A stretch of DNA of 10,355 nt. Source: Bacteroidota bacterium (lineage in GTDB: Bacteria > Bacteroidota > Ignavibacteria > UBA10030 > UBA8401). A model generated the notes under the pieces. It did no database searches and had not been told where the DNA came from. It saw nothing but the letters and a program-made list of their open reading frames with translations. Positions 5,261 through 10,355 of this stretch are shown one piece after another (position 1 is the stretch's first letter; each line of letters starts with the position of its first letter). The position numbers were made by a program, and so were the translations under genes. The stretch spans positions 1-10,355 of the forward strand of contig JAVBYA010000069.1 of assembly GCA_030824295.1 (NCBI GenBank), written 5' to 3'.

Positions 5261-6448
5261 ATGCAACGCTCTTTTCGCCATACCGTCTTTGTACTCCTCC
5301 TCTCCCTGCTGAGCAGCACCGGATATTCACAAGGTCTCTCTCGGTACCCCTTCGATATCATCGACCATCTCTCCTTCTCCCGCATCGGTGCCGCCGAGTG
5401 GGCTTCCGGAGGTGTGCGGTCGGCGGAAGCCGGTTCTTTGTCTGCCCCGTTCAACAATCCGGCATTGCTCCGCGCTCCTTCTCCGACCTTGTACGCAGAG
5501 TTCGGTAAACGAAGCGAAGCAGCATACATTGCCGACCTCACCATAGATGGCCAATACCTTCTCCCTTCCTTCGGACAGATATCCGTATCCACCGGGAACT
5601 TCCATTGGGCGCTGGCCTATGCTTCGCAGTATGATCGAGCATATGACTATGGGGAAGTTAAGGTCACCACCGTCCAACAACCCGAGGGAACGGAAGAGGT
5701 TTGGAATGCAATGCAGAGGATCCGGGTCCATGCGGCGATCGCGTCTGCTTCCTTCGTCCTGGATGATGGTCTTTCCATTGGACTCTCCACAGGAATGAAT
5801 ATCGTGTCTTCGTACGATGAGATATTCACTGTCTCCGCGACGGGTCACGGCACAGGATTGTTCATGATCGCCGGATTGTATGGAAAACCTTTTGCAACCG
5901 TGCATCTGGGCGGTTCGCTTCGCTTGTCTGAGAACGTTCTCTTCAGTCCTGTGAGCGATAATTTGCCGCGTTCCATAACCGATACGAGCAACGACGGTAA
6001 CAATGCCGTGATTCGTGCATTTGAACCGTACGATTGGCAATATTCAGCACGGTTCCCGGTCACGGCGCAGGCGGGATGTGTATGGGAAGTGACGGAAGTA
6101 ATGTCGCTGATGGCGGAGATCGAGATGGAGGGTTGGTCGGAGCTCTCCGTGACATATGAGAGCACGGTCGATGTGCATGTTGGTGTTCTGCTGAAACCGC
6201 ATCCGCTGCTGTATCTTCGCGGCGGATATTTCACAGAGTCCTCGCCGCAGAAGAGTCCAACCGCGATGAGGATCGATCAACGATTCATGACCGCCGGATT
6301 CGAATGGACCGCGCTCTCCGGCGTTGTGATCACCGGAAGCGCCGTGCGGTCGGTCTGGTCCGGGATACGATCATACTATCTCATTCCGCCGAAGGAAGGA
6401 TTCTATCAGCATCTCTACCAGCTGGGGCTGCAGTACCGGCTGCCGTAG
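5261..6448 (+). CDS. Outer-membrane beta-barrel protein 2 (OmpP1/FadL- or UPF0164/PorV-like), tandem paralogue
   Basis: 395 residues. A clear signal peptide, MQRSFRHTVFVLLLSLLSST, has likely cleavage near GYS-QG (23-25). The mature N-terminus SFSRIGAAEWASGGVRSAEAG and FNNPALL (64-70) match barrel 1 almost exactly, as do residues 265-395, ending YQLGLQYRLP. The centre differs: 137-200 is moderately diverged, and 232-263 (PRSITDTSNDGNNAV region) has no recognisable identity to its counterpart. The loop is polar and Asn/Asp/Thr-rich, as expected for an extracellular loop. Function cannot be fixed. The gene is convergent with the ribonuclease gene, with only 2 nt between the two stop codons, so transcripts from both sides must overlap or end inside the opposite gene. 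It has its own conserved promoter, so the two barrel genes need not form an operon. Confidence 0.82.
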   Translation: MQRSFRHTVFVLLLSLLSSTGYSQGLSRYPFDIIDHLSFSRIGAAEWASGGVRSAEAGSLSAPFNNPALLRAPSPTLYAEFGKRSEAAYIADLTIDGQYLLPSFGQISVSTGNFHWALAYASQYDRAYDYGEVKVTTVQQPEGTEEVWNAMQRIRVHAAIASASFVLDDGLSIGLSTGMNIVSSYDEIFTVSATGHGTGLFMIAGLYGKPFATVHLGGSLRLSENVLFSPVSDNLPRSITDTSNDGNNAVIRAFEPYDWQYSARFPVTAQAGCVWEVTEVMSLMAEIEMEGWSELSVTYESTVDVHVGVLLKPHPLLYLRGGYFTESSPQKSPTAMRIDQRFMTAGFEWTALSGVVITGSAVRSVWSGIRSYYLIPPKEGFYQHLYQLGLQYRLP

Positions 6449-6450
6449 TC

Positions 6451-7848
6451 TCAGAACGTGAACGTCTGCAGCCGCTCCGGGATGTCGACCCGCTGGAAGC
6501 GGTGTTCCTTCAGCGATGCGGAGAATCTTTCCGCACGGTCCAGGTCGCCGTGGACGAGAAAGATGTTCTTCAGTTTGGACCGGTCCATCGGCTCAACGAA
6601 GCCGAGCAGCTCGTTGTTGTCCGCATGCGCGCTGAAGTTGTTCATCACCGTCACTTCGCAATTCAACCGCCTCACCTCCCCGAAGATGGAGACCTCCGGC
6701 TGCCGTTCGACGATCTTCCGTCCCAGCGTATGCTCCGCCTGATATCCCACGATCATCACCGTGTTGTCCGGGTTCTCGATGTTGTTCGCCAGATGATGCA
6801 CGATGCGTCCCGCTTCGCACATGCCGGAAGCAGCGATGATCATGCACGACCCTTTCCGGTCGTTGAGCGTTTTGGACTCCTCCGCATCGCGGATGAAATG
6901 GAGCCGTTCGAACCCGAACACATCATCGTCCGTCTTCAGGACCCGGTTCGTCTCATCGTCGAAACATTCAGGATGCTTCCGGAAGATCGCCGTTGCTTTC
7001 ATGGAGAGCGGACTGTCCACGAACACCGGGATGTCCGGCAGCAGTCCGCGGTTCTTCAAGTCGTTCAATTGATAGACCAGGTCCTGCGTCCTTCCCACGC
7101 TGAACGCCGGCACGATGATCTTCCCTCCCCGCTCCATCGTCCGCTTTACCACGTCCAGCAGTTTCTGTGATGATTCCTCCGCCGGCGCATGCAGCTTCCC
7201 GCCGTACGTACTTTCGCAGATGAGCGCGTCCACATTCCCCATGAACTCCGGGTCGCGCAGGATCGGCAGGTTCGGCCTTCCCACATCGCCGCTGAAGCCG
7301 AGGTGGAACGGCTGCTTCCCTTTCTCGGTGATGGTCAGATGGACCGATGCGGAGCCGAGGATATGGCCGGCATCGTGGTAGATCGCTTTCACTCCTTCCA
7401 GCACTTCGAACTCCGCCCGGTACGGCACTTCCACCAGCAGTTCGAGCATCGGCTCCACATCTTCTGTGGTATAAAGTGGTTCAATGGGAGGAAGATGCTT
7501 CTTCTTCCGCCGTTTGTTGACGAACTCCACATCCTTCTCCTGGATATGTCCGCTGTCCATCAGCATGATGCGGCAGAGGTCCGCCGTGGCCGGCGTGCAG
7601 TAGATGTTCCCGCGGAATCCGTTCTTCACCAGGTTCGGCAGGTTCCCCGCATGGTCGATATGCGCGTGCGAGAGGACGACCGCATCGATCGAGGATGCGT
7701 CGAACGGGAAGTTCTTGTTCCGTTCATAAGTGTCCGCCCGGCGCCCCTGGAACATACCGCAGTCCAGCAGGATCTGTTTGCCGTTGGCGCGGACAAGATG
7801 CATGGAGCCGGTGACAGTGCGGGCAGCGCCGATGAATTGTAATTCCAT
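6451..7848 (-). CDS. MBL-fold, beta-CASP domain RNA-processing exonuclease (TTHA0252/YsgA-like ribonuclease)
   Basis: 465 residues, close to the usual 430-470 of the bacterial RNA-specific MBL/beta-CASP group. The metallo-beta-lactamase core carries the zinc motifs HAHIDH (61-66), H162 in DAGHILGSAS and D188 in FSGDVGR. ESTYG (212-216) begins the inserted beta-CASP domain, with SVGRTQDLVYQL (250-261) and ASGMCEAGRIVHHL (340-353) typical of it. The C-terminal RMMBL segment has NNFSAHAD (403-410) and FLVHGD (430-435), supplying the last histidine. Proteins of this set cleave or trim single-stranded RNA in the cytoplasm. All expected catalytic residues are present. The gene is divergent from yicC, itself an endoribonuclease family, and convergent with barrel gene 2. 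A promoter candidate lies at 7896-7926. A copy of its final 55 nt exists at 5097-5151. Confidence 0.93.
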   Translation of the reverse strand: MELQFIGAARTVTGSMHLVRANGKQILLDCGMFQGRRADTYERNKNFPFDASSIDAVVLSHAHIDHAGNLPNLVKNGFRGNIYCTPATADLCRIMLMDSGHIQEKDVEFVNKRRKKKHLPPIEPLYTTEDVEPMLELLVEVPYRAEFEVLEGVKAIYHDAGHILGSASVHLTITEKGKQPFHLGFSGDVGRPNLPILRDPEFMGNVDALICESTYGGKLHAPAEESSQKLLDVVKRTMERGGKIIVPAFSVGRTQDLVYQLNDLKNRGLLPDIPVFVDSPLSMKATAIFRKHPECFDDETNRVLKTDDDVFGFERLHFIRDAEESKTLNDRKGSCMIIAASGMCEAGRIVHHLANNIENPDNTVMIVGYQAEHTLGRKIVERQPEVSIFGEVRRLNCEVTVMNNFSAHADNNELLGFVEPMDRSKLKNIFLVHGDLDRAERFSASLKEHRFQRVDIPERLQTFTF

Positions 7849-7895
7849 AGAAGTGTCTCAGCGATGATGGTCGTTGCAGTGGCGGAACGTATGGT

Positions 7896-7926
7896 GAAGT
7901 ATACTAAACCAATGCGCGAGGAGCAA
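7896..7926 (-). promoter_or_regulatory. Promoter of the MBL/beta-CASP ribonuclease gene
   Basis: On the minus strand TTG (7926-7924), a 20-nt spacer, then TATACTTC (7903-7896) lie about 47 nt before the ATG. The box is a partial TAnnTTTG match and also contains TATACT, a good classical -10. The spacer equals that of the other promoter candidates. A second -7-like box, TACTTTTG (7951-7944), is perfect but lacks a properly spaced TTG. Confidence 0.45.
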
Positions 7927-7980
7927 GATACAGAACGGCACCCCAAAAGTAACGGGTTCCGGCTGGTGGGATAAAGTAAG

Positions 7981-8073
7981 TTATCAACGCTCCGGTTTTC
8001 CACTCCAAAACCCCTGTATTCCGTCGTTTTTCGCAGGAATGAATGTGGATAACCTGTGGATGACGGTGGAAAG
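7981..8073. promoter_or_regulatory. Cluster of DnaA-box-like sites
   Basis: One perfect box in reverse orientation, TGTGGATAA (8044-8052), is followed 11 nt later by TGTGGATGA (8055-8063, one mismatch) and 10 nt after that by GGTGGAAAG (8065-8073, two mismatches to TTWTNCACA in reverse). Forward-oriented weaker boxes are TTATCAACG (7981-7989) and TTTTCCACT (7996-8004, one mismatch). The near-helical phasing suggests cooperative binding. It could be a DnaA-regulated control region or part of a replication origin; binding is inferred. Confidence 0.45.
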
Positions 8074-8080
8074 GTTTTCC

Positions 8081-8111
8081 TTGTCTGCCCCCGCGCTTTT
8101 TCGTATTTTTG
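8081..8111 (+). promoter_or_regulatory. Bacteroidota-type promoter of the yicC operon
   Basis: TTG (8081-8083), a 20-nt spacer and TATTTTTG (8104-8111), a perfect TAnnTTTG. This is the best promoter match in the window. The predicted start is near 8117, so the hairpin at 8125-8152 falls in the first 40 nt of the transcript. Confidence 0.6.
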
Positions 8112-8124
8112 TATAGAAAATCGC

Positions 8125-8157
8125 AACCTTTGGGACATTCCTTCCAAAGGTTTTTTT
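8125..8157 (+). terminator. Intrinsic-terminator-like hairpin in the yicC leader
   Basis: AACCTTTGG (8125-8133) pairs perfectly with CCAAAGGTT (8144-8152) around a 10-nt loop, and a run of seven T (8151-8157) follows. The element is 22 nt before the yicC start codon and just downstream of its only good promoter, so it looks like an attenuator. It is oriented plus only; on the minus strand no U-tract follows. It might instead end a very short RNA. Confidence 0.6.
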
Positions 8158-8178
8158 ATCGGCACTGACACAACCTCT

Positions 8179-9057
8179 ATGATCGAAAGCATGACCGGAT
8201 TCGGTAAGGGTGAGGCCACCGCCAAGGGGGTCACCGTTACCGTCGAGCTGCGCAGCGTGAACAACCGCTATCTGGAGATCTCCTCCCGTGTGCCGAAAGC
8301 CATCGCCCAGCGCGAGAACGAGATCAAGGAATTGATCAAAGCGAAGATCGCCCGGGGCAAGATCTCCCTGACCGCCACCAAGAACGAAGAGACCGAAGGG
8401 GAAGCACCGCTCTCCCTGGACAAGCAGCGGACCAAAGAGATCATGGCCGTGCTGCAGCAACTCCGCAAGACCGCTAAGATCAAGGAACCGGTGAAACTGG
8501 AGCATCTGCTCCATTTCTCCGAGATATTCTCCGCCAAAGAAGCGGTGCAGGACGAGACCGAATGGAACCTGTTCCGCCAGGCGCTGACGAAAGCGGCGGA
8601 CGGACTGAAGAAGATGCGGGAGAAAGAAGGGGCGGAACTGGCGCGGGATTCGAAGGAACGCATCCAGAAGATCAACAAGAACATCGACACCGTCGAACGG
8701 CTCTCCAAACTGCGCATCCCGGAGGAACGGAAACGTCTCCGCGAGAAAGTGGAAGCTCTGGTCGCGGATAAAGGGGTCATCAACAATCAGCGGCTGGAAC
8801 TGGAGATCGCCATCCTCTCCGAGAAATTGGATGTGACCGAGGAATGCGTACGCTTCCGCAGCCACAACAAGTTCTTCCTGGAGGCGCTCCAGTCCAAGGA
8901 ATCCGAAGGACGCAAACTGAACTTCCTCATCCAGGAGATGAACCGCGAAGCGAACACCATCGGTTCCAAATGCAACGACGTGGAGATCGCGCACATCGTG
9001 GTCGGCATCAAAGAGGAATTGGAGAAGATCCGCGAGCAGCTGCAGAACATCGACTAA
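8179..9057 (+). CDS. yicC: YicC family endoribonuclease
   Basis: 292 residues, matching the family (E. coli YicC 287). The start MIESMTGFGKGEA is the invariant family N-terminus, so ATG 8179 is secure despite an open frame upstream and no visible Shine-Dalgarno. The YicC N-terminal domain contains ELRSVNNRYLEISSRVP (23-39). A central helical, highly charged stretch follows (about 70-200), then the DUF1732 C-terminal domain with FRSHNKFF and GRKLNFLIQEMNREANTIGSKCND (244-267), ending in the canonical KIREQLQNID. Family members act on RNA: E. coli YicC takes part in small-RNA turnover, and related proteins are ring-shaped metal-dependent endoribonucleases. It is cytoplasmic. It leads the yicC-gmk-rpoZ-coaBC cluster conserved in many bacteria, with its own promoter and a leader hairpin. 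Confidence 0.96.
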   Translation: MIESMTGFGKGEATAKGVTVTVELRSVNNRYLEISSRVPKAIAQRENEIKELIKAKIARGKISLTATKNEETEGEAPLSLDKQRTKEIMAVLQQLRKTAKIKEPVKLEHLLHFSEIFSAKEAVQDETEWNLFRQALTKAADGLKKMREKEGAELARDSKERIQKINKNIDTVERLSKLRIPEERKRLREKVEALVADKGVINNQRLELEIAILSEKLDVTEECVRFRSHNKFFLEALQSKESEGRKLNFLIQEMNREANTIGSKCNDVEIAHIVVGIKEELEKIREQLQNID

Positions 9058-9174
9058 GGTCCATCGTAACAACAATGGAACGTTGCTGTGCCTGGCGCAG
9101 CGTGCACACAATGTAATTGAATGACGAATTTTTTACGGTGGCTTTTTTATCCCCACCGGCGGCACTGCGGGACA

Positions 9175-9741
9175 ATGACACGACCGAAACTCTTTGCATT
9201 TGCATCACCCAGCGGCGGAGGCAAGACCTCCATCATCAAACCGCTGCTCAAAAAGTATCCGGAGATCGAGTTCTCCGTCTCCGCCACCACCCGCGGTATG
9301 CGTCCGGGCGAAGTGCACGGGAAGGATTACTTCTTCCTCGGGAAGCAGGAGTTCGAATCCCTCATCGCCGAGGGGGGATTCGTGGAGCACGAGTTCTTCT
9401 TTGACAATCACTACGGCACACTGAAGCGCGAGGTGGACCGGGCACTGAAGGCCGGTCACTCGATGGTCTTCGATGTGGATGTGAAGGGTGCCCTCTCCAT
9501 CCGCCGGATGTACCCGGACGAGAGTGTGCTGATCTTCATCGTTCCGCCGAGTCTGGAAGTGCTGGAACAGCGCCTCCGGAACCGCGGCACGGAGGATGAA
9601 CAGAAGGTACGGACCCGGCTGCAGCGCGCGGCAATGGAGATGGAGACCGGGAAGCAGTTCGATGCCGTCGTGGTGAACGACGTGCTGGAGCAGGCGATCG
9701 AAGCCGTGGACACGATAATTACGAAGCATATCAATTCATAA
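9175..9741 (+). CDS. gmk: Guanylate kinase
   Basis: 188 residues from ATG 9175 (MTRPKLFAFASPSGGGKT), which puts the P-loop at the family's usual place; an in-frame ATG at 9121 would add 18 atypical residues. The enzyme phosphorylates GMP to GDP with ATP in the cytoplasm, feeding GTP, dGTP and (p)ppGpp pools. Motifs: P-loop SPSGGGKTS (11-19), the GMP-binding SVSATTRGMRPGEVHGKDYFF (34-54), FVEHEFF and HYGTLK (69-84), the FDVDVKGA strand (99-106), and the lid/adenine region FIVPPSLEVLEQRLRNRGTEDE (121-142) with RTRLQRAAMEM. All expected residues are present. It follows yicC after 117 nt and precedes rpoZ by 22 nt. The 9058-9174 gap contains only a weak 6-bp hairpin and no convincing promoter, so read-through from yicC is likely. 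Confidence 0.96.
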   Translation: MTRPKLFAFASPSGGGKTSIIKPLLKKYPEIEFSVSATTRGMRPGEVHGKDYFFLGKQEFESLIAEGGFVEHEFFFDNHYGTLKREVDRALKAGHSMVFDVDVKGALSIRRMYPDESVLIFIVPPSLEVLEQRLRNRGTEDEQKVRTRLQRAAMEMETGKQFDAVVVNDVLEQAIEAVDTIITKHINS

Positions 9742-9763
9742 CAACATCACAGAGGCAACTGCA

Positions 9764-10075
9764 ATGGCAATCAAAACACTCGAGATCAAGCATCTTGAAG
9801 CAAAAGCGGCGAACGTGTACGAAGCGATCGTGGTCATGTCCAAACGTGCCCGCCAGATCAACGAAGAGACGAAGATGGAGTTCTCCCAGCGCATCGAGAA
9901 CCTCGTCACACTGCCGACCGCCGGGGACGATATGGACGAGGAAGTGTCCAATCCGGACCAGCTGAAGGTGAGCCTGGAGTTCGAAGCACGCCCGAAGCCG
10001 ACCGAAGAAGCGATCGAAGAGCTGATGAGCGATAAGCTGGAATACCGGTACAAAGAACCGGAAGTGAAGAAGTAA
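9764..10075 (+). CDS. rpoZ: DNA-directed RNA polymerase subunit omega
   Basis: 103 residues. The segment KHLEAKAANVYEAIVVMSKRARQINEET (9-36) contains the omega core: a short helix, then the conserved YEAIVVxSKRARQI helix that clamps the C-terminal tail of beta-prime. The later part (FSQRIENL ... EAIEELMSDKLEYRY) resembles omega proteins of Bacteroidota/Ignavibacteria type rather than the shorter proteobacterial RpoZ. Omega helps assemble the polymerase and in some phyla contributes to ppGpp binding. The tail is acidic-basic mixed and ends EPEVKK. AGAGG (9749-9753) precedes the ATG by 10 nt. The gmk-rpoZ pairing is a common bacterial order and supports the call. A 15-bp hairpin follows the stop. 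Confidence 0.92.
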   Translation: MAIKTLEIKHLEAKAANVYEAIVVMSKRARQINEETKMEFSQRIENLVTLPTAGDDMDEEVSNPDQLKVSLEFEARPKPTEEAIEELMSDKLEYRYKEPEVKK

Positions 10076-10085
10076 TCCTGCGCAC

Positions 10086-10118
10086 AGACTTCGGAAATCT
10101 CAAAGATTTCCGAAGTCT
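10086..10118 (+). terminator. Hairpin between rpoZ and coaBC
   Basis: AGACTTCGGAAATCT (10086-10100) pairs without mismatch with 10104-10118 around a 3-nt CAA loop, 10 nt after the rpoZ stop. Only three T residues follow, and the next start codon is 15 nt downstream. It may partly terminate, or stabilise the upstream mRNA, while allowing coaBC expression. Confidence 0.65.
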
Positions 10119-10133
10119 TTCCAACTCACCCCC

Positions 10134-10355
10134 ATGCTGGCCGGCAAACATATCGCCCTTGGTGTCACCGGCGGGATCTCCGTCTATAAGATGTGCACCG
10201 TCGTCCGGCTGCTGAAGAAGGCAGGCGCCGAGGTGCGCGTGATGATGACCCCTGCCGCTACCGAGTTCGTCACCCCGCTGACCTTTTCCACCCTCTCCCA
10301 GGAAGAGGTCGTTGTCTCCCTCTGGCCGCAAGACAAGCACGCCTCCACCAATAAA
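10134..10355 (+). CDS. coaBC: Bifunctional phosphopantothenoylcysteine decarboxylase / phosphopantothenate-cysteine ligase, N-terminal part (partial)
   Basis: The first 74 residues of CoaBC (Dfp); the frame is open to the window edge. The N-terminal flavoprotein motif LGVTGGISVYKMCTVVRLLKKAGAEVRVMMTPAATEFVTPLTFSTLS (8-54) is diagnostic of the FMN-binding CoaC half (family usual GVTGGIAAYK ... VMTPAAxxFVTPLTF). The complete protein would make phosphopantothenoylcysteine from phosphopantothenate and cysteine and decarboxylate it to phosphopantetheine, two steps of coenzyme A synthesis. The catalytic histidine and the CoaB half lie beyond the window. No Shine-Dalgarno is visible before ATG 10134, and the start is only 15 nt past a strong hairpin, so its translation or transcription may be set by that structure. 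The order rpoZ-coaBC is common in bacteria. Confidence 0.93.
   Translation, partial: MLAGKHIALGVTGGISVYKMCTVVRLLKKAGAEVRVMMTPAATEFVTPLTFSTLSQEEVVVSLWPQDKHASTNK

Larger units (their letters stand above)
5200..6504 (+). repeat. Tandem duplication, copy B (promoter, barrel gene 2, ribonuclease 3' end)
   Basis: The second unit of the duplication described for 3827-5151. Here the downstream part is the real 3' end of the intact ribonuclease gene, so this copy keeps the ancestral right-hand junction. About 48 nt of unrelated sequence (5152-5199) lie between the two homologous units. Confidence 0.85.
7849..8178. other. 330-bp divergent intergenic region between the ribonuclease gene and yicC
   Basis: No supported gene. 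From left to right it holds the ribonuclease promoter (7896-7926, minus), a cluster of DnaA-box-like 9-mers (7981-8073), a short palindromic GGAAA-GGT-TTTCC (8068-8080), the yicC promoter (8081-8111, plus), an AT-rich stretch and a terminator-like hairpin (8125-8157). The 8056-8178 part is open in the yicC frame but has no family similarity. Confidence 0.7.

Noticed and set aside
5223..5312. Short upstream open frame beginning ATGATTATTCAT before barrel gene 2
   Set aside because: The matching ATG in copy A is in a different frame relative to its gene, so the frame is not conserved, and it lies within the promoter block.
6304..7170. Plus-strand open frame (288 codons) opposite the ribonuclease gene
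   Set aside because: It overlaps a fully motif-supported MBL/beta-CASP gene on the other strand. Its residues are Arg/Val/His-rich without family pattern, and it also runs through the barrel-2 end.
8056..8178. 41-codon N-terminal extension of yicC from GTG 8056
   Set aside because: The conserved family start MIESMTGFG is at 8179, and the extension runs through a promoter and a terminator-like hairpin.
7984..9111. Minus-strand open frame (375 codons) opposite yicC
   Set aside because: It covers yicC entirely, its Phe/Leu/Gly composition is a shadow of Lys/Glu-rich coding on the other strand, and no domain is recognisable.
9136..9158. CGGTGG / CCACCG hairpin with an 11-nt T-rich loop before gmk
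   Set aside because: Only 6 bp, no U-tract after it and it does not cover a clear ribosome site; easily chance.

Overview
The window looks like chromosomal DNA from a Gram-negative bacterium of the Bacteroidota / Chlorobiota / Ignavibacteriota (FCB) assemblage. Three things suggest this. The yicC-gmk-rpoZ-coaBC order and the long 103-residue omega protein fit that group. A small-membrane anti-sigma candidate followed by a Metal_resist-type sensor is common there. Several intergenic regions carry a TTG-N20-TAnnTTTG-like promoter, the Bacteroidota-type signature. GC content is moderately high by eye. Genus or species cannot be named from the sequence. No tRNA, rRNA, CRISPR array, transposase or phage gene was seen.

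Left part (1-2431): the last codons of an unidentified, possibly outer-membrane, protein are followed by a tight five-gene operon. It encodes a SnoaL-like protein with a basic tail, a DUF1801 protein, an ECF sigma factor, a very small single-pass membrane protein (anti-sigma candidate) and a membrane-anchored periplasmic Metal_resist/CpxP-like protein. The last three resemble the CnrH/CnrY/CnrX arrangement: sigma factor, short membrane anti-sigma, anchored periplasmic sensor. Next (2520-3719) is a di-haem cytochrome c peroxidase lipoprotein. A perfect 11-bp inverted repeat brackets its ribosome binding site and contains its start codon. The gene is closed by a strong hairpin (3742-3774).

Middle (3827-7848): two tandem paralogous outer-membrane beta-barrel proteins share a conserved promoter block. 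They are followed, convergently, by an MBL-fold beta-CASP ribonuclease on the minus strand. A 55-base remnant of the ribonuclease gene's 3' end sits behind the first barrel gene, at the same 2-nt spacing as the intact gene has to the second. This shows that the ancestral unit (promoter, barrel gene, ribonuclease tail) was tandemly duplicated. The two barrel proteins are nearly identical at the ends and differ sharply in a central loop-like stretch.

Right part (7849-10355): a 330-bp divergent intergenic region holds two promoter candidates, a phased cluster of DnaA-box-like 9-mers including one perfect box, and an intrinsic-terminator-like hairpin in the yicC leader. The core housekeeping cluster follows: yicC (endoribonuclease family), gmk (guanylate kinase), rpoZ (RNA polymerase omega), a 15-bp hairpin, and the start of coaBC, which runs off the window. 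This cluster is expected to be essential or near-essential. The left and middle regions are accessory envelope and stress functions.
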